Source of the DNA: Halolamina pelagica | GTDB taxonomy: Archaea > Halobacteriota > Halobacteria > Halobacteriales > Haloferacaceae | Assembly: GCF_900115675.1 (NCBI RefSeq) | Contig: NZ_FOXI01000001.1 | Span: 434,001-498,000 of the forward strand | Direction: 5' to 3' | DNA length: 64,000 bases | In this document: positions 50,911-58,571 of the stretch, piece by piece | Position numbering within the stretch: the stretch's first letter is position 1 | How the letters are laid out: each line of letters begins with the position of its first letter | Notes under the pieces: generated by a model | The model's database searches: none | What the model saw: the letters and a program-made list of their open reading frames with translations, nothing else | Told to the model about the DNA's origin: nothing | Position numbers and translations under genes: made by a program

Positions 50911-50933
50911 GTCGAGTAGCAAACGGTCGAGTT

Positions 50934-52298
50934 CTAGTACTTCGGATCGGCGCCGGTCTGCTCGTAGACGCGCTCCATGATCGAGTCGCGCTGGTCCTGC
51001 CAGCGCGGGAGCGCCGACGGGCGATCCGGGTAGCTCTCGTAGTGGGCAAGCAGTTCCTCGGCGAGGTTCCGGACTTGGTAGATCTCCCAGAGCTGGCCGA
51101 GGTGGCCGATCGCGCCGCGAACGGTCTTGAGCGCGACGCCGGGGCTGATCGAGGTCTTACCGGAGTAGAGCGCCTCGGCGATGGGCTCGCCCGGCAGCGA
51201 GGCCAGCATCGACGTGAGTTCGTCCACCTCGACGGCCGTCGAGAGCACGTTGTACACGTCGAGCGCGGCGTAGCGCGCGCCGAAGTGGTCCATGATCCGC
51301 TCGTTGTACCGCCAGAGCTCCTCGTCCGTCCGCCCGTTCGAGATGGCCGCGATGGCTTCTTCGGCGGCGTACTGGCCGGAGTAGGCTGCGCCGGCGATCC
51401 CGCCGCCGGTGGTGGGGTTGACCAGCCCGGCGGCGTCGCCGACCGCGACGAGGCCGGGGGCCGTCGCGGAGTCGTACGGTCGCCGGGTCGGGAGCGCGGC
51501 GCCGAGCTTGTCGACGACCTCCGCGCCCTCGAACTCGGGGCGGCTCCGGAGGTCGTTCCGGAGGTCCTGGACGAGCTTCATCGGCTCCTCGGTCATCTGG
51601 AAGCCGAGGCCGACGTTGATCGTCGTCGGCGTGCGCGGGAAGTACCAGAGGTAGCCGGAGGCGCGGTCGGTCGGCTTGAACACGAGCGCGTCGTCCCACT
51701 CGACCGGCTCGGGGACCTCGACGATCTCGCGGTAGGCCGAGCAGAACTGGGAGTAGGAGACGTTCGTGTCGAAGGTCGCGTCCGAGAAGTCGGTGTTGTC
51801 CTGGAGCACCGAGAGCGCGCCGGCGGCGTCGACGGTGATCCCGGCGCGGAACTCCTCGACCTCGCCCTCGCGCTTGCCGCGGACGCCCTCGACGCGGCCG
51901 TTCTCCTGGATCACGTCGTTGACGACCGTGTCGTAGTGGAACTCGGCGCCGGCCTCGTCGGCGCCGTCGATGATCTTGCGGCCGTACTCCCAGCGGTCGA
52001 TGACCGCGAGTTCGCCCGGGACGGGGATGTCGAGCACCGTGTCCTCGGAGGGGATCTCGAAGCGCCCGTGGTCGACCGCGGTGTTGGTGAAGGAGGACTC
52101 GATCTTCGACTTCGGGATCGCGTCGGGGAACGAGTCCGCACCCTTCAGCGCGTCGCCGCAGGCGATGTGGCCCGCCTCCGCCTCGCTCTTGCGCTCGACG
52201 ACCGCCACGTCGAGCCCCTCGCGGGCGGCCGTCGCCGCCGCGTAGCAGCCGGACGTGCCGGAACCGACGACGACGATGTCGTACTCGTGTGTACTCAT
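50934..52298 (-). CDS. Geranylgeranyl reductase family FAD-dependent enzyme
   Basis: A 454-residue flavoprotein. It begins IVVVGSGTSGCYAAATAARE (FAD binding) with the VVERKSEAEAGHIACGDAL region (Cys-Gly) next, and the second motif GLVAVGDAAGLVNPTTGGGI at about 300. Archaeal relatives saturate the geranylgeranyl chains of membrane diether lipids. Haloarchaea carry several paralogues, and some act on menaquinone or carotenoids, so lipid is the best but not the only guess. The gene converges with the M20 gene. Confidence 0.82.
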   Translation of the reverse strand: MSTHEYDIVVVGSGTSGCYAAATAAREGLDVAVVERKSEAEAGHIACGDALKGADSFPDAIPKSKIESSFTNTAVDHGRFEIPSEDTVLDIPVPGELAVIDRWEYGRKIIDGADEAGAEFHYDTVVNDVIQENGRVEGVRGKREGEVEEFRAGITVDAAGALSVLQDNTDFSDATFDTNVSYSQFCSAYREIVEVPEPVEWDDALVFKPTDRASGYLWYFPRTPTTINVGLGFQMTEEPMKLVQDLRNDLRSRPEFEGAEVVDKLGAALPTRRPYDSATAPGLVAVGDAAGLVNPTTGGGIAGAAYSGQYAAEEAIAAISNGRTDEELWRYNERIMDHFGARYAALDVYNVLSTAVEVDELTSMLASLPGEPIAEALYSGKTSISPGVALKTVRGAIGHLGQLWEIYQVRNLAEELLAHYESYPDRPSALPRWQDQRDSIMERVYEQTGADPKY

Positions 52299-52367
52299 TT
52301 GCCAACCCTCGGGTGGGAGGGTGCAAAACTCTTTATCACGAAGGTGGGGGCGGTCGCGCGTGCTCGG

Positions 52368-52811
52368 TCAGTCGTCGCCGATCTCGGAGAGCCACGTCGC
52401 GACGCGCTCTCGGAACCCCGCGAACAGTCCGTCGGTCGACGCCTCGCCGTCGAGGCGCCATCCCGCCTTCTCGGCGGCGTCAGTGACGTGGACGAACTCC
52501 CAGCCCAGTTGGATCGCCACGCGGCGGTCCGCCGCGGTCGCGCCGACGTAGACGTGCCGCGGCGTCGCCGTCGATGCCCGGATCCGCTCCATAGCGAGCC
52601 AGATGTCCTCGTCGTCGGCCAGATCGAACTCCTGCCGGAGGTCGTGGTCGGCGACGGCCGCCTCGAGCCCCTCGCGGTCATTGTCGACGACACCGATGTG
52701 TCGACACCAGGTTTCCGCGTCACCGAACGCCGCCGCTGGGTCGGCGAGCCGGCCGAGGGCCGACAGCGAGAACGCGAGCGTCATCTCGCCGGTGGCGTCG
52801 TCGCTGTCCAT
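52368..52811 (-). CDS. Haloarchaeal conserved protein (probably DUF7124)
   Basis: A 147-residue protein starting MDSDDATGEMTLAFSLSALG. The pattern MTLAFSLSALGRLADPAAAF, then TWCRHIGVVDNDREGL matches a family I recall as DUF7124. There is no catalytic motif that I can name. The start at 52811 is preferred over one 57 bases earlier, which would overlap the cysteine synthase gene by 13 bases. It is transcribed after that gene. Confidence 0.6.
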   Translation of the reverse strand: MDSDDATGEMTLAFSLSALGRLADPAAAFGDAETWCRHIGVVDNDREGLEAAVADHDLRQEFDLADDEDIWLAMERIRASTATPRHVYVGATAADRRVAIQLGWEFVHVTDAAEKAGWRLDGEASTDGLFAGFRERVATWLSEIGDD

Positions 52812-52855
52812 AGCTCGTGAATCAATCGCACGCGTGAAAACGACTGGGTGGGAGA

Positions 52856-53836
52856 CTACCCCTCCCACTCCTCGTAGTCGCCGTAGATCCCCTTCGAGAG
52901 GTAGCGCTCGCTGGAGTCGGCGAACACCGTCACCACCGCGTCGTAGGGTGCGTCGATCTCGCCGTCGGCGATCCGTCGGGCCACCCGCTTCGCCGCCACC
53001 GCGTTCGCGCCGGAGCTGGAGGCCACGAGGTGGCTCTCCTCGGCGGCGAGGCGCTGGACCTCCGCGTGGGACTCCTCGTCCGGGACGGCGTGGACCTCGT
53101 CGACGAGTTCCGGCTCGAACAGCTCGTTGGTCGACGTGTCGTGGGTACCGATCCCCTCGGTCTTGTACTCGCTTTCCTCCCGCTCCTCGCCGAGGAGGGT
53201 GCCGTAGAGCGACCCCTCGGGCTCGACGGCGGCGACGTGGGTATTCGCGTGCTGTTCGCGCCCGTAGCGCGCGAGTCCCATCAGGGTGCCCGCCGTCCCA
53301 CAGCCGGCGACGAGCGCGCCGACCTCGCCGTCGAGCGCGTCGTAGACCTCCGGCGCGGTGGTCTCGTAGTGGGCCTCGGCGTTGAGCGGGTTCGAGAACT
53401 GCTGGGGGACCGCGGCGTTGTCCAGTTCGTCCGCGAGTTCGTGGGCGCGCTCGATCGCACGGGGCATCCCGTCCTCGCTGGGCGTGTTGATCACTTCGGC
53501 GCCCAGCGCGCGCATCAGCGTCTGTTTCTCGACGGAGAACCGTTCGGGGACGACGAACACCGCGTCGAGGTCGAGCTGGCGGGCGGCGACCGCGATGCCG
53601 ATGCCCGTGTTGCCCGCCGTGGGTTCGATGATCGTGCCGCCGGGGTCGACGTCGCCCTGCTCCAGCATCCCTTCGAGCATGTACTTCCCGATGCGGTCCT
53701 TGATGCTGGCGCCGGGGTTGAACGACTCCAGTTTCGCGTAGACGGGGACGGCGTCGGGGCTGTCGTGGACGCGGACCAGCGGCGTCTCGCCGATGGTGTC
53801 GAGAACCGAGTCCAGAGGTTCCCGATGAGTGGTCAT
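52856..53836 (-). CDS. Cysteine synthase family PLP enzyme
   Basis: A 326-residue fold-type II PLP enzyme. The Schiff-base lysine is Lys46 in NPGASIKDRIGKYM; the Asn loop is EPTAGNTGIGIAVA; the phosphate clamp is AGCGTAGTLMGLARY; SSSGANAVAA is the C-terminal cofactor motif. O-acetylserine sulfhydrylase and cystathionine beta-synthase share this core. It probably makes cysteine from activated serine and sulfide. Single promoter with an inverted repeat over the TATA. The next genes downstream are not metabolic. Confidence 0.88.
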   Translation of the reverse strand: MTTHREPLDSVLDTIGETPLVRVHDSPDAVPVYAKLESFNPGASIKDRIGKYMLEGMLEQGDVDPGGTIIEPTAGNTGIGIAVAARQLDLDAVFVVPERFSVEKQTLMRALGAEVINTPSEDGMPRAIERAHELADELDNAAVPQQFSNPLNAEAHYETTAPEVYDALDGEVGALVAGCGTAGTLMGLARYGREQHANTHVAAVEPEGSLYGTLLGEEREESEYKTEGIGTHDTSTNELFEPELVDEVHAVPDEESHAEVQRLAAEESHLVASSSGANAVAAKRVARRIADGEIDAPYDAVVTVFADSSERYLSKGIYGDYEEWEG

Positions 53837-53850
53837 ACGGGGACGTGGAG

Positions 53851-53872
53851 GGTAACCGTTGTGTAGTTTACC
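53851..53872 (-). promoter_or_regulatory. Cysteine synthase promoter with inverted repeat
   Basis: GGTAA, twelve bases, TTACC. The minus-strand TATA (TAAACTA, 53864-53870) lies inside, about 31 bases before the ATG at 53836. The symmetry suggests an operator over the TATA. Confidence 0.4.
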
Positions 53873-53903
53873 ATCTCCGAGGGCGGTCAGCGACCCGTGC
53901 CGC

Positions 53904-54200
53904 TCAGTCGTCGGTGGTCGCCGTGTCCTCGTTGGGTGCCGGCTCGTCCTCGGCCTCGCTGATGTGGGCCTCGGCGGCGACGGCGTCGACGTCGATGTCG
54001 TACTCCGCGGCGATGGCGTCGAGGACGGCGCGCTGTTCGGCCAGTTCGTCCTCGACGGTGCCGACGCGCTCCTTGGTCTCGTCGACGGTCTGTTGAGTCT
54101 CCTCGACCTCCTCGCGGAGCTTGTTCATCCGCTCGTACACCTTCTCGGCCTTCTCCGCGACGGTCTGCAGCTTCTGTGCGGTGCTTCCGAGTCCGACCAT
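53904..54200 (-). CDS. DUF5798-like coiled-coil protein
   Basis: A 98-residue protein that is mostly a long coiled coil: TAQKLQTVAEKAEKVYERMN, then KLREEVEETQQTVDETKERV and DELAEQRAVLDAIAAEYDI. The end is acidic (EAEDEPAPNEDTATTDD). It probably forms a helical oligomer and may be an adaptor. The DUF5798 label is from memory. It is upstream of the cysteine synthase gene on the same strand, 67 bases away. Confidence 0.65.
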   Translation of the reverse strand: MVGLGSTAQKLQTVAEKAEKVYERMNKLREEVEETQQTVDETKERVGTVEDELAEQRAVLDAIAAEYDIDVDAVAAEAHISEAEDEPAPNEDTATTDD

Positions 54201-54248
54201 ACTCGAGGGGTAGGGGCGGAGGCTTGTGTCGCTTCCGGTGGCTCGAAC

Positions 54249-55175
54249 TCAGACGACCCCGTTCGCCAGCCGTTCGCCGTCGTCGATGCGCCGGAGGTTC
54301 TCCCGGACCAGCGCGGCCATGCGGTCGGGGTACTCGCGGTGAGCGGCCGCGCTGTGGGGCGTCACGATCACGTCGTCCATGTCCCAGAGCGGCGAGTCCG
54401 CGGGCAGCGGCTCGGTCTCGAACACGTCGAGCGCGGCGCCGCCGAGATCGTCCGCCCTGAGCGCGTCGGCGAGCGCGGACTGGTCGACGACGCCGCCCCG
54501 GGCGACGTTCACGAGCACGGCGTCCGCACGCATCCGCGCCAACTCCTCGGCGCCGATCAGCCCCTCGGTCTCGTCGGTTAGCGGGACGGCCAGCGCGACG
54601 AACTTCGCGCCCCCGATCGCCTCGTGGAGCTCCGAACTCGGGTGGACCGTGTCGACGTGGTCCACCGGCGTCGGCGTCCGTTTGACCCCCGTCACGTCCA
54701 TGCCCAGCGCGTCCGCGCGGGCGGCGATCCCGCGGCCGAGGGTGCCCAATCCGACAACACAGAGGGAACTCCCCGAGAGCGTGAACGGCGCGTCCCACTC
54801 GGCCCACGCCCACTCCTTCCGCTCCTGCTTGCTCCGGAACTCGTGGAGCCGGCGGGCGAACGCCAGCATGTAGCCCGCGACGGTCTCGCCGACGCTGTCG
54901 CCGTGGGTGCCGGTGCTGTTGGTCAGGTTGATCCCTGCCGCCTCGAACTCCTCGAGCGGGAACCGGTCGATGCCGGCCTGGACGGAGTGGATCCAGTCGA
55001 GGCCGGCGTCGAGGAAGGCGTCCTCGTACGCGAACGTCACCAGCGCGTCGACGGCGTCGACCTCGTCGGTGTCGACCACGACCACCTCGGGATCGACGGC
55101 TGCGAGTCGGTCCCGGAGCACTTCCGGCGGGAACAGCGCCTCGATGGAGGCGTGGATGCCGATTCGTGTCACCAT
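54249..55175 (-). CDS. D-2-hydroxyacid dehydrogenase
   Basis: A 308-residue NAD(P)-dependent dehydrogenase of the D-isomer-specific group. The dinucleotide loop is CVVGLGTLGRGIAARADALG, followed by the specificity loop and TDETEGLIGAEELARM. The catalytic Arg, Glu and His lie in VNVARGGVVDQSALADAL, LDVFETEPLP and IVTPHSAAAHRE. It interconverts a 2-oxo acid and a D-2-hydroxy acid. The natural substrate in haloarchaea is not fixed by sequence. Start at 55175; upstream codons in the same frame are not family-like. Confidence 0.88.
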   Translation of the reverse strand: MVTRIGIHASIEALFPPEVLRDRLAAVDPEVVVVDTDEVDAVDALVTFAYEDAFLDAGLDWIHSVQAGIDRFPLEEFEAAGINLTNSTGTHGDSVGETVAGYMLAFARRLHEFRSKQERKEWAWAEWDAPFTLSGSSLCVVGLGTLGRGIAARADALGMDVTGVKRTPTPVDHVDTVHPSSELHEAIGGAKFVALAVPLTDETEGLIGAEELARMRADAVLVNVARGGVVDQSALADALRADDLGGAALDVFETEPLPADSPLWDMDDVIVTPHSAAAHREYPDRMAALVRENLRRIDDGERLANGVV

Positions 55176-55252
55176 GGGCGGGGGGTTTCGGGCACGGCCT
55201 CTACAGTGTGTCGGATCCACGCACGACCGCCGGTGTTGGCGACGCTCGTCGA

Positions 55253-55483
55253 CTACCGGACCGACATCAGGTACGCGGCGGTGAAGATGACGACCGCTGC
55301 CGTCGCCACGTTGACGAGCGTGAACGAGACGCTCCCGACGAAGTCGAGCCCCCAGACGATCGTGACCGCGAACAGCGTCGACAGTATCAGGTTCAGCCCG
55401 TGGACCACCCACGGGTTCCCCGCGGAGCGCTCCGTCGCCGTCTCGAACCCGTCCCGACCCGTCGGGCCGTCGTCGTCGCTCAT
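55253..55483 (-). CDS. Small membrane protein, two helices
   Basis: A 76-residue protein: a polar N-terminus (MSDDDGPTGRDGFETATERS), then two hydrophobic helices, NLILSTLFAVTIVWGLDFVG and VNVATAAVVIFTAAYLM. It is probably integral to the cell membrane. I recognise no family, and no neighbour indicates a task. It is divergent from the zinc-ribbon gene with an 80-base gap. Confidence 0.6.
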   Translation of the reverse strand: MSDDDGPTGRDGFETATERSAGNPWVVHGLNLILSTLFAVTIVWGLDFVGSVSFTLVNVATAAVVIFTAAYLMSVR

Positions 55484-55563
55484 ACCCGGTAACCCCGGGA
55501 CCGGGGCACTTAGCTGTTGGTCGCCGGCGGGAGTGCTAAGTCGGTCGAGCCGATACGTCCACT

Positions 55564-55800
55564 ATGGGTATCGTTAGCACGATTCAGGACGCGTTGACGA
55601 CCGAGTCGGCGTCGCCGAGCACGGAACCGGAGTCGAAATCGACCGGCGCGTACTGGTGTGACGACTGCGACGTGCGGGTTCGGGACGTCGACGTGGAGCC
55701 CGAGGGGCTGGACCGCGACGACGAAGGGACGCCGGAGTGTCCGGACTGCGGGTCGGCGATGCGCTTCGAGCGCTCCCACGCCGACGGCTGTGCCTGCTGA
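55564..55800 (+). CDS. Small zinc-ribbon protein
   Basis: A 78-residue protein. Two CxxC knuckles are visible, YWCDDCDVRV and PECPDCGSAM, which should bind one zinc, and a CAC tail end (DGCAC). The N-terminus is a short helix (MGIVSTIQDALT). Such ribbons often bind nucleic acid or a protein partner. The stop lies two bases before the stop of the converging CobW gene, itself metal-linked; co-regulation is not shown. Confidence 0.6.
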   Translation: MGIVSTIQDALTTESASPSTEPESKSTGAYWCDDCDVRVRDVDVEPEGLDRDDEGTPECPDCGSAMRFERSHADGCAC

Positions 55801-55802
55801 GG

Positions 55803-57056
55803 CTACTCGGCCGGCGCGGGCGTCGGCTCCCGCAGGGCGGTCTCGGCTTCGTTCTCCGTCGGGAAGGGCCCCGCGGGGAGATCGTCGAGTCGGTCCCACT
55901 CCTCGTCCGTGACCAGCGCGTCGTCGAGGCGCTGCCGGAGCGCGCCCTCGTCGAACTCCGTCCCGATGACGACGTACTCCGTGCGCCGGTCGCCGTGCTC
56001 GTCGTCCCACTCCAGGTTCGGTCGGTTCGACCGGTAGAGGTCCTGCTCGATCTCGGGGAGCGACGCGATCCACGGGCCGCGTGCCTCCACGCGCACGGAC
56101 GACCCCGCCTGCCCGACTGTCTGGCGGAGGTCGTTGCCCGCGACCCAGACCGTCCCCTTCGAGCGCACCACGCCCGCGGGCAGGTCACGGAGCACCGCGG
56201 CGATCCGCTCGGGGTGGAACGGGCGTCGACGCCGGTAGGTGAACGAGGAGACGCCGTACACCTCGTCCGGGTGGCGGTGGCCGTGGCGGGCGTCGGCGGG
56301 TTCGTGATCCCCGTCGTGTTCGTGGTCATCCTCGCCGTGCTCCGCGTCGTCCAGCGCTCGCTTCCAGCCCGGGAGGTCACTGACCTCGTGCTCCTCGAAC
56401 CGCTCCTCGTCGAGCAGCCAGGCAGGATCGACCGCCGAGAACGACGTGCGCACGGTGTCGGCGTCCGGCTGGAGCGCCGCGACTAGCGCCTCGGCCTCGT
56501 CGAGTTCGTCGTCGGTACAGAGGTCGGCCTTGTTGAGCACGACCGCGTTCGACACCTCGATCTGTTCGACGAGGAGGTCCGACAGCGGGCGGTCGTCCTC
56601 CTCGGCGGCCGTGCGCTCGGGCGTCCCCTTGCCGCCGAACGTGTCGACGAACAGCCGGGCGTCGACGACGGTCACCAGCCCGTTCACGCGGTAGCGCGCG
56701 GCCGCGGCGGACTCGGTGGTGAACAGCCGCGCGACCGGCGCGGGCTCGGAGATGCCCGAGGACTCCACGACCAGGTGGTCGAACTCGCGGTCGCGGGCGA
56801 GGCGGACGACGGCGGTCTCGAGGTCGTCCTGCAGTTCACAGCAGATGCAGCCGTTCGAGAGCTCCTCGACGCCGCCGGCGACGTCGGTCTCCGACCCCTC
56901 GGCGACGAGTTCGGCGTCGACGTTCACGTCGCCCATGTCGTTGACGAGGACGGCGATGTCGCGGTCGCCGGCGTTTGTCAACAGGTGGTTCAGCAGCGTG
57001 GTCTTCCCGGCGCCGAGGCTCCCCGAGAGCACCGTGACCGGGATGCGATCGCTCAT
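55803..57056 (-). CDS. CobW/COG0523 GTPase, metallochaperone-like
   Basis: A 417-residue G3E GTPase. The N-terminus holds Walker A VLSGSLGAGKTTLLNHLL, then DMGDVNVDAEL, the metal site SNGCICCELQDDL (C-x-C-C), ESSGISEPAPVAR, and the guanine motif NKAD. A His/Asp/Glu-rich loop follows at about 235-260 (HGEDDHEHDGDHEP and RHGHRHPDE). The C-terminal CobW domain ends near residue 400. These GTPases insert or distribute metals such as zinc, cobalt or nickel; the His loop favours a metal-storage role. Start at 57056; an upstream ATG adds ten residues. Confidence 0.85.
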   Translation of the reverse strand: MSDRIPVTVLSGSLGAGKTTLLNHLLTNAGDRDIAVLVNDMGDVNVDAELVAEGSETDVAGGVEELSNGCICCELQDDLETAVVRLARDREFDHLVVESSGISEPAPVARLFTTESAAAARYRVNGLVTVVDARLFVDTFGGKGTPERTAAEEDDRPLSDLLVEQIEVSNAVVLNKADLCTDDELDEAEALVAALQPDADTVRTSFSAVDPAWLLDEERFEEHEVSDLPGWKRALDDAEHGEDDHEHDGDHEPADARHGHRHPDEVYGVSSFTYRRRRPFHPERIAAVLRDLPAGVVRSKGTVWVAGNDLRQTVGQAGSSVRVEARGPWIASLPEIEQDLYRSNRPNLEWDDEHGDRRTEYVVIGTEFDEGALRQRLDDALVTDEEWDRLDDLPAGPFPTENEAETALREPTPAPAE

Positions 57057-57189
57057 GCGTGTGGGTGGGTGCCACTCGCCTTTCAACCCCTCGGCAGCGG
57101 CCGGCGCCGCCCACAGCGTCGACGCGGCGCCGAACTGGCCACCGCGGCTACGACAGCTTTTACCGCGCGAACCCCTACCACCAGAGACG

Positions 57190-57486
57190 ATGGATCTCTC
57201 CGAACGGATCGACGCCTACCTCGACACCCTGGAGGAGTGGCTCAGGGGGCTCTACCACGGGATGATCAGCCACCCGGCCTACGAGAAGATCGAGAAGGAG
57301 GCCGAGGACTTGGAGGACGCGTTCATGCTCGCCTGCTTCCCCGACGCCTTCGGCATCCCTTCGCCGGTGTCGTACTACACCGCCGAAATCCTCCCCTACA
57401 TCGAGGACGAGTTCAAGGCGTGGGAGCGACGGCTCTGGGACCGGAACACGATGATCGAACGCAAGGGCCAGCAGTACCACTTCTGA
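57190..57486 (+). CDS. 98-residue protein coupled to the Get3/ArsA-like ATPase
   Basis: A 98-residue mostly helical protein: DAYLDTLEEWLRGLYHGMIS, then PAYEKIEKEAEDLEDAFML and EILPYIEDEFKAWERRLWD. It has no Cys pair and no membrane helix. Its TGA overlaps the ATG of the next gene (TGATG), a strong sign of functional linkage to the ATPase. I recognise no family by name. It may be a partner of the ATPase or a substrate-handling subunit. Confidence 0.65.
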   Translation: MDLSERIDAYLDTLEEWLRGLYHGMISHPAYEKIEKEAEDLEDAFMLACFPDAFGIPSPVSYYTAEILPYIEDEFKAWERRLWDRNTMIERKGQQYHF

Positions 57487-58460
57487 TGGAGCCGTTCGTC
57501 TTCTTCGGCGGGAAGGGCGGCGTCGGCAAGACGACCGTCTCGTGTGCGTACGCCCGCAAGTGCGCCGACGCGGGCGTGGACACGCTGGTGGTCTCGACCG
57601 ACCCCGCGCACTCCGTCTCGGACGTGTTCGACCAGCAGTTCGGCGACACCTCGGAGCCCGTGGACGGCGTCGACGGCCTCGACGCGCTGGAGATCGACCC
57701 CGACGAGGAGGTGACCGCCCACCTCGACGACATCCGGAACCGGCTCTCGGACCAGGTGTCGGCGTCGATGGTCAACGAGATCAACAAGCAGTTGGAGATG
57801 GCACACCAGACGCCGGGGGCCTACGAGTCGGCGCTGTTCGATCGGTTCGTGGAGGTGATGAGGCAGAGCGACCCCTACGACCGCGTCGTGTTCGACACCG
57901 CGCCCACGGGGTCGACGCTGCGCCTGCTCGGGCTCCCGGAGTTCCTCGAGGACTGGGTCGACCGCCTGATGTACAAGCGCCGCCAGAGCATCGACCTGTT
58001 CGAGAAAGCCGCCATCGGCAACAACGAGCCGCGGCGCGTGATGGACGGCGATCCCGTCCTCGAACGCCTGCAGGACCGCAAGGAGTTCTTCGAGTTCGCG
58101 GGCGGCGCACTCCGGAACGACGCCGCCTTCTTCCTCGTGTTGAACCCCGATCAGCTCTCTGTCAACGAGACCACCCGGGCCATCGACGACATGGACGCCG
58201 AGGGGCTCGGCGTCGACGGCCTGATCGCGAACAAGCTCACCCCCGCGCCCGACGACGACGAGAACGGCCGCGGGGCGCGCTACCTCCGCGACCGGATCGA
58301 GACGGAGACGGACCGACTGGATCAGGTCCGGGGGTCGCTGGACCCGCCGATCCTGGCGGAGATCGAGACCCGAACCCGGGAGATCCGGGGGGACCTGTTG
58401 GCCGAGGTGGCCGCCGAACTCGACGTGCCGGTCGGCGTCGAGGAACCGACGTTCGTGTGA
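57486..58460 (+). CDS. Get3/ArsA-like ATPase
   Basis: A 324-residue single-copy P-loop ATPase. The loop is FFGGKGGVGKTTVSCAYARK (Gly9 to Thr17), with STDPAHSVSDVFDQQF as switch I and FDTAPTGSTLRLLGLPEF as switch II. Length is that of Get3, half of the bacterial ArsA dimer. Cysteines are only those of the N-terminal helix, so no CxxC zinc clasp is visible. Archaeal Get3 relatives can bind tail-anchored membrane proteins; an arsenite pump is less likely because no ArsB is nearby. Confidence 0.85.
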   Translation: MEPFVFFGGKGGVGKTTVSCAYARKCADAGVDTLVVSTDPAHSVSDVFDQQFGDTSEPVDGVDGLDALEIDPDEEVTAHLDDIRNRLSDQVSASMVNEINKQLEMAHQTPGAYESALFDRFVEVMRQSDPYDRVVFDTAPTGSTLRLLGLPEFLEDWVDRLMYKRRQSIDLFEKAAIGNNEPRRVMDGDPVLERLQDRKEFFEFAGGALRNDAAFFLVLNPDQLSVNETTRAIDDMDAEGLGVDGLIANKLTPAPDDDENGRGARYLRDRIETETDRLDQVRGSLDPPILAEIETRTREIRGDLLAEVAAELDVPVGVEEPTFV

Positions 58461-58571
58461 TTCGCGACCGTTGAGGGGCCGTGCCCTTTTAACAGCGGTC
58501 GGAGCTGGCGTAACGATTGGCCAACGCTTAAGTCCTGCACACCAATCTCTATCACGAAGGTACGTGACACA

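Noticed and set aside
57486-58460. Arsenical pump ATPase ArsA as the name for the Get3-like gene
   Set aside because: The protein has one ATPase half rather than two, and no ArsB, ArsR or ArsC is nearby.
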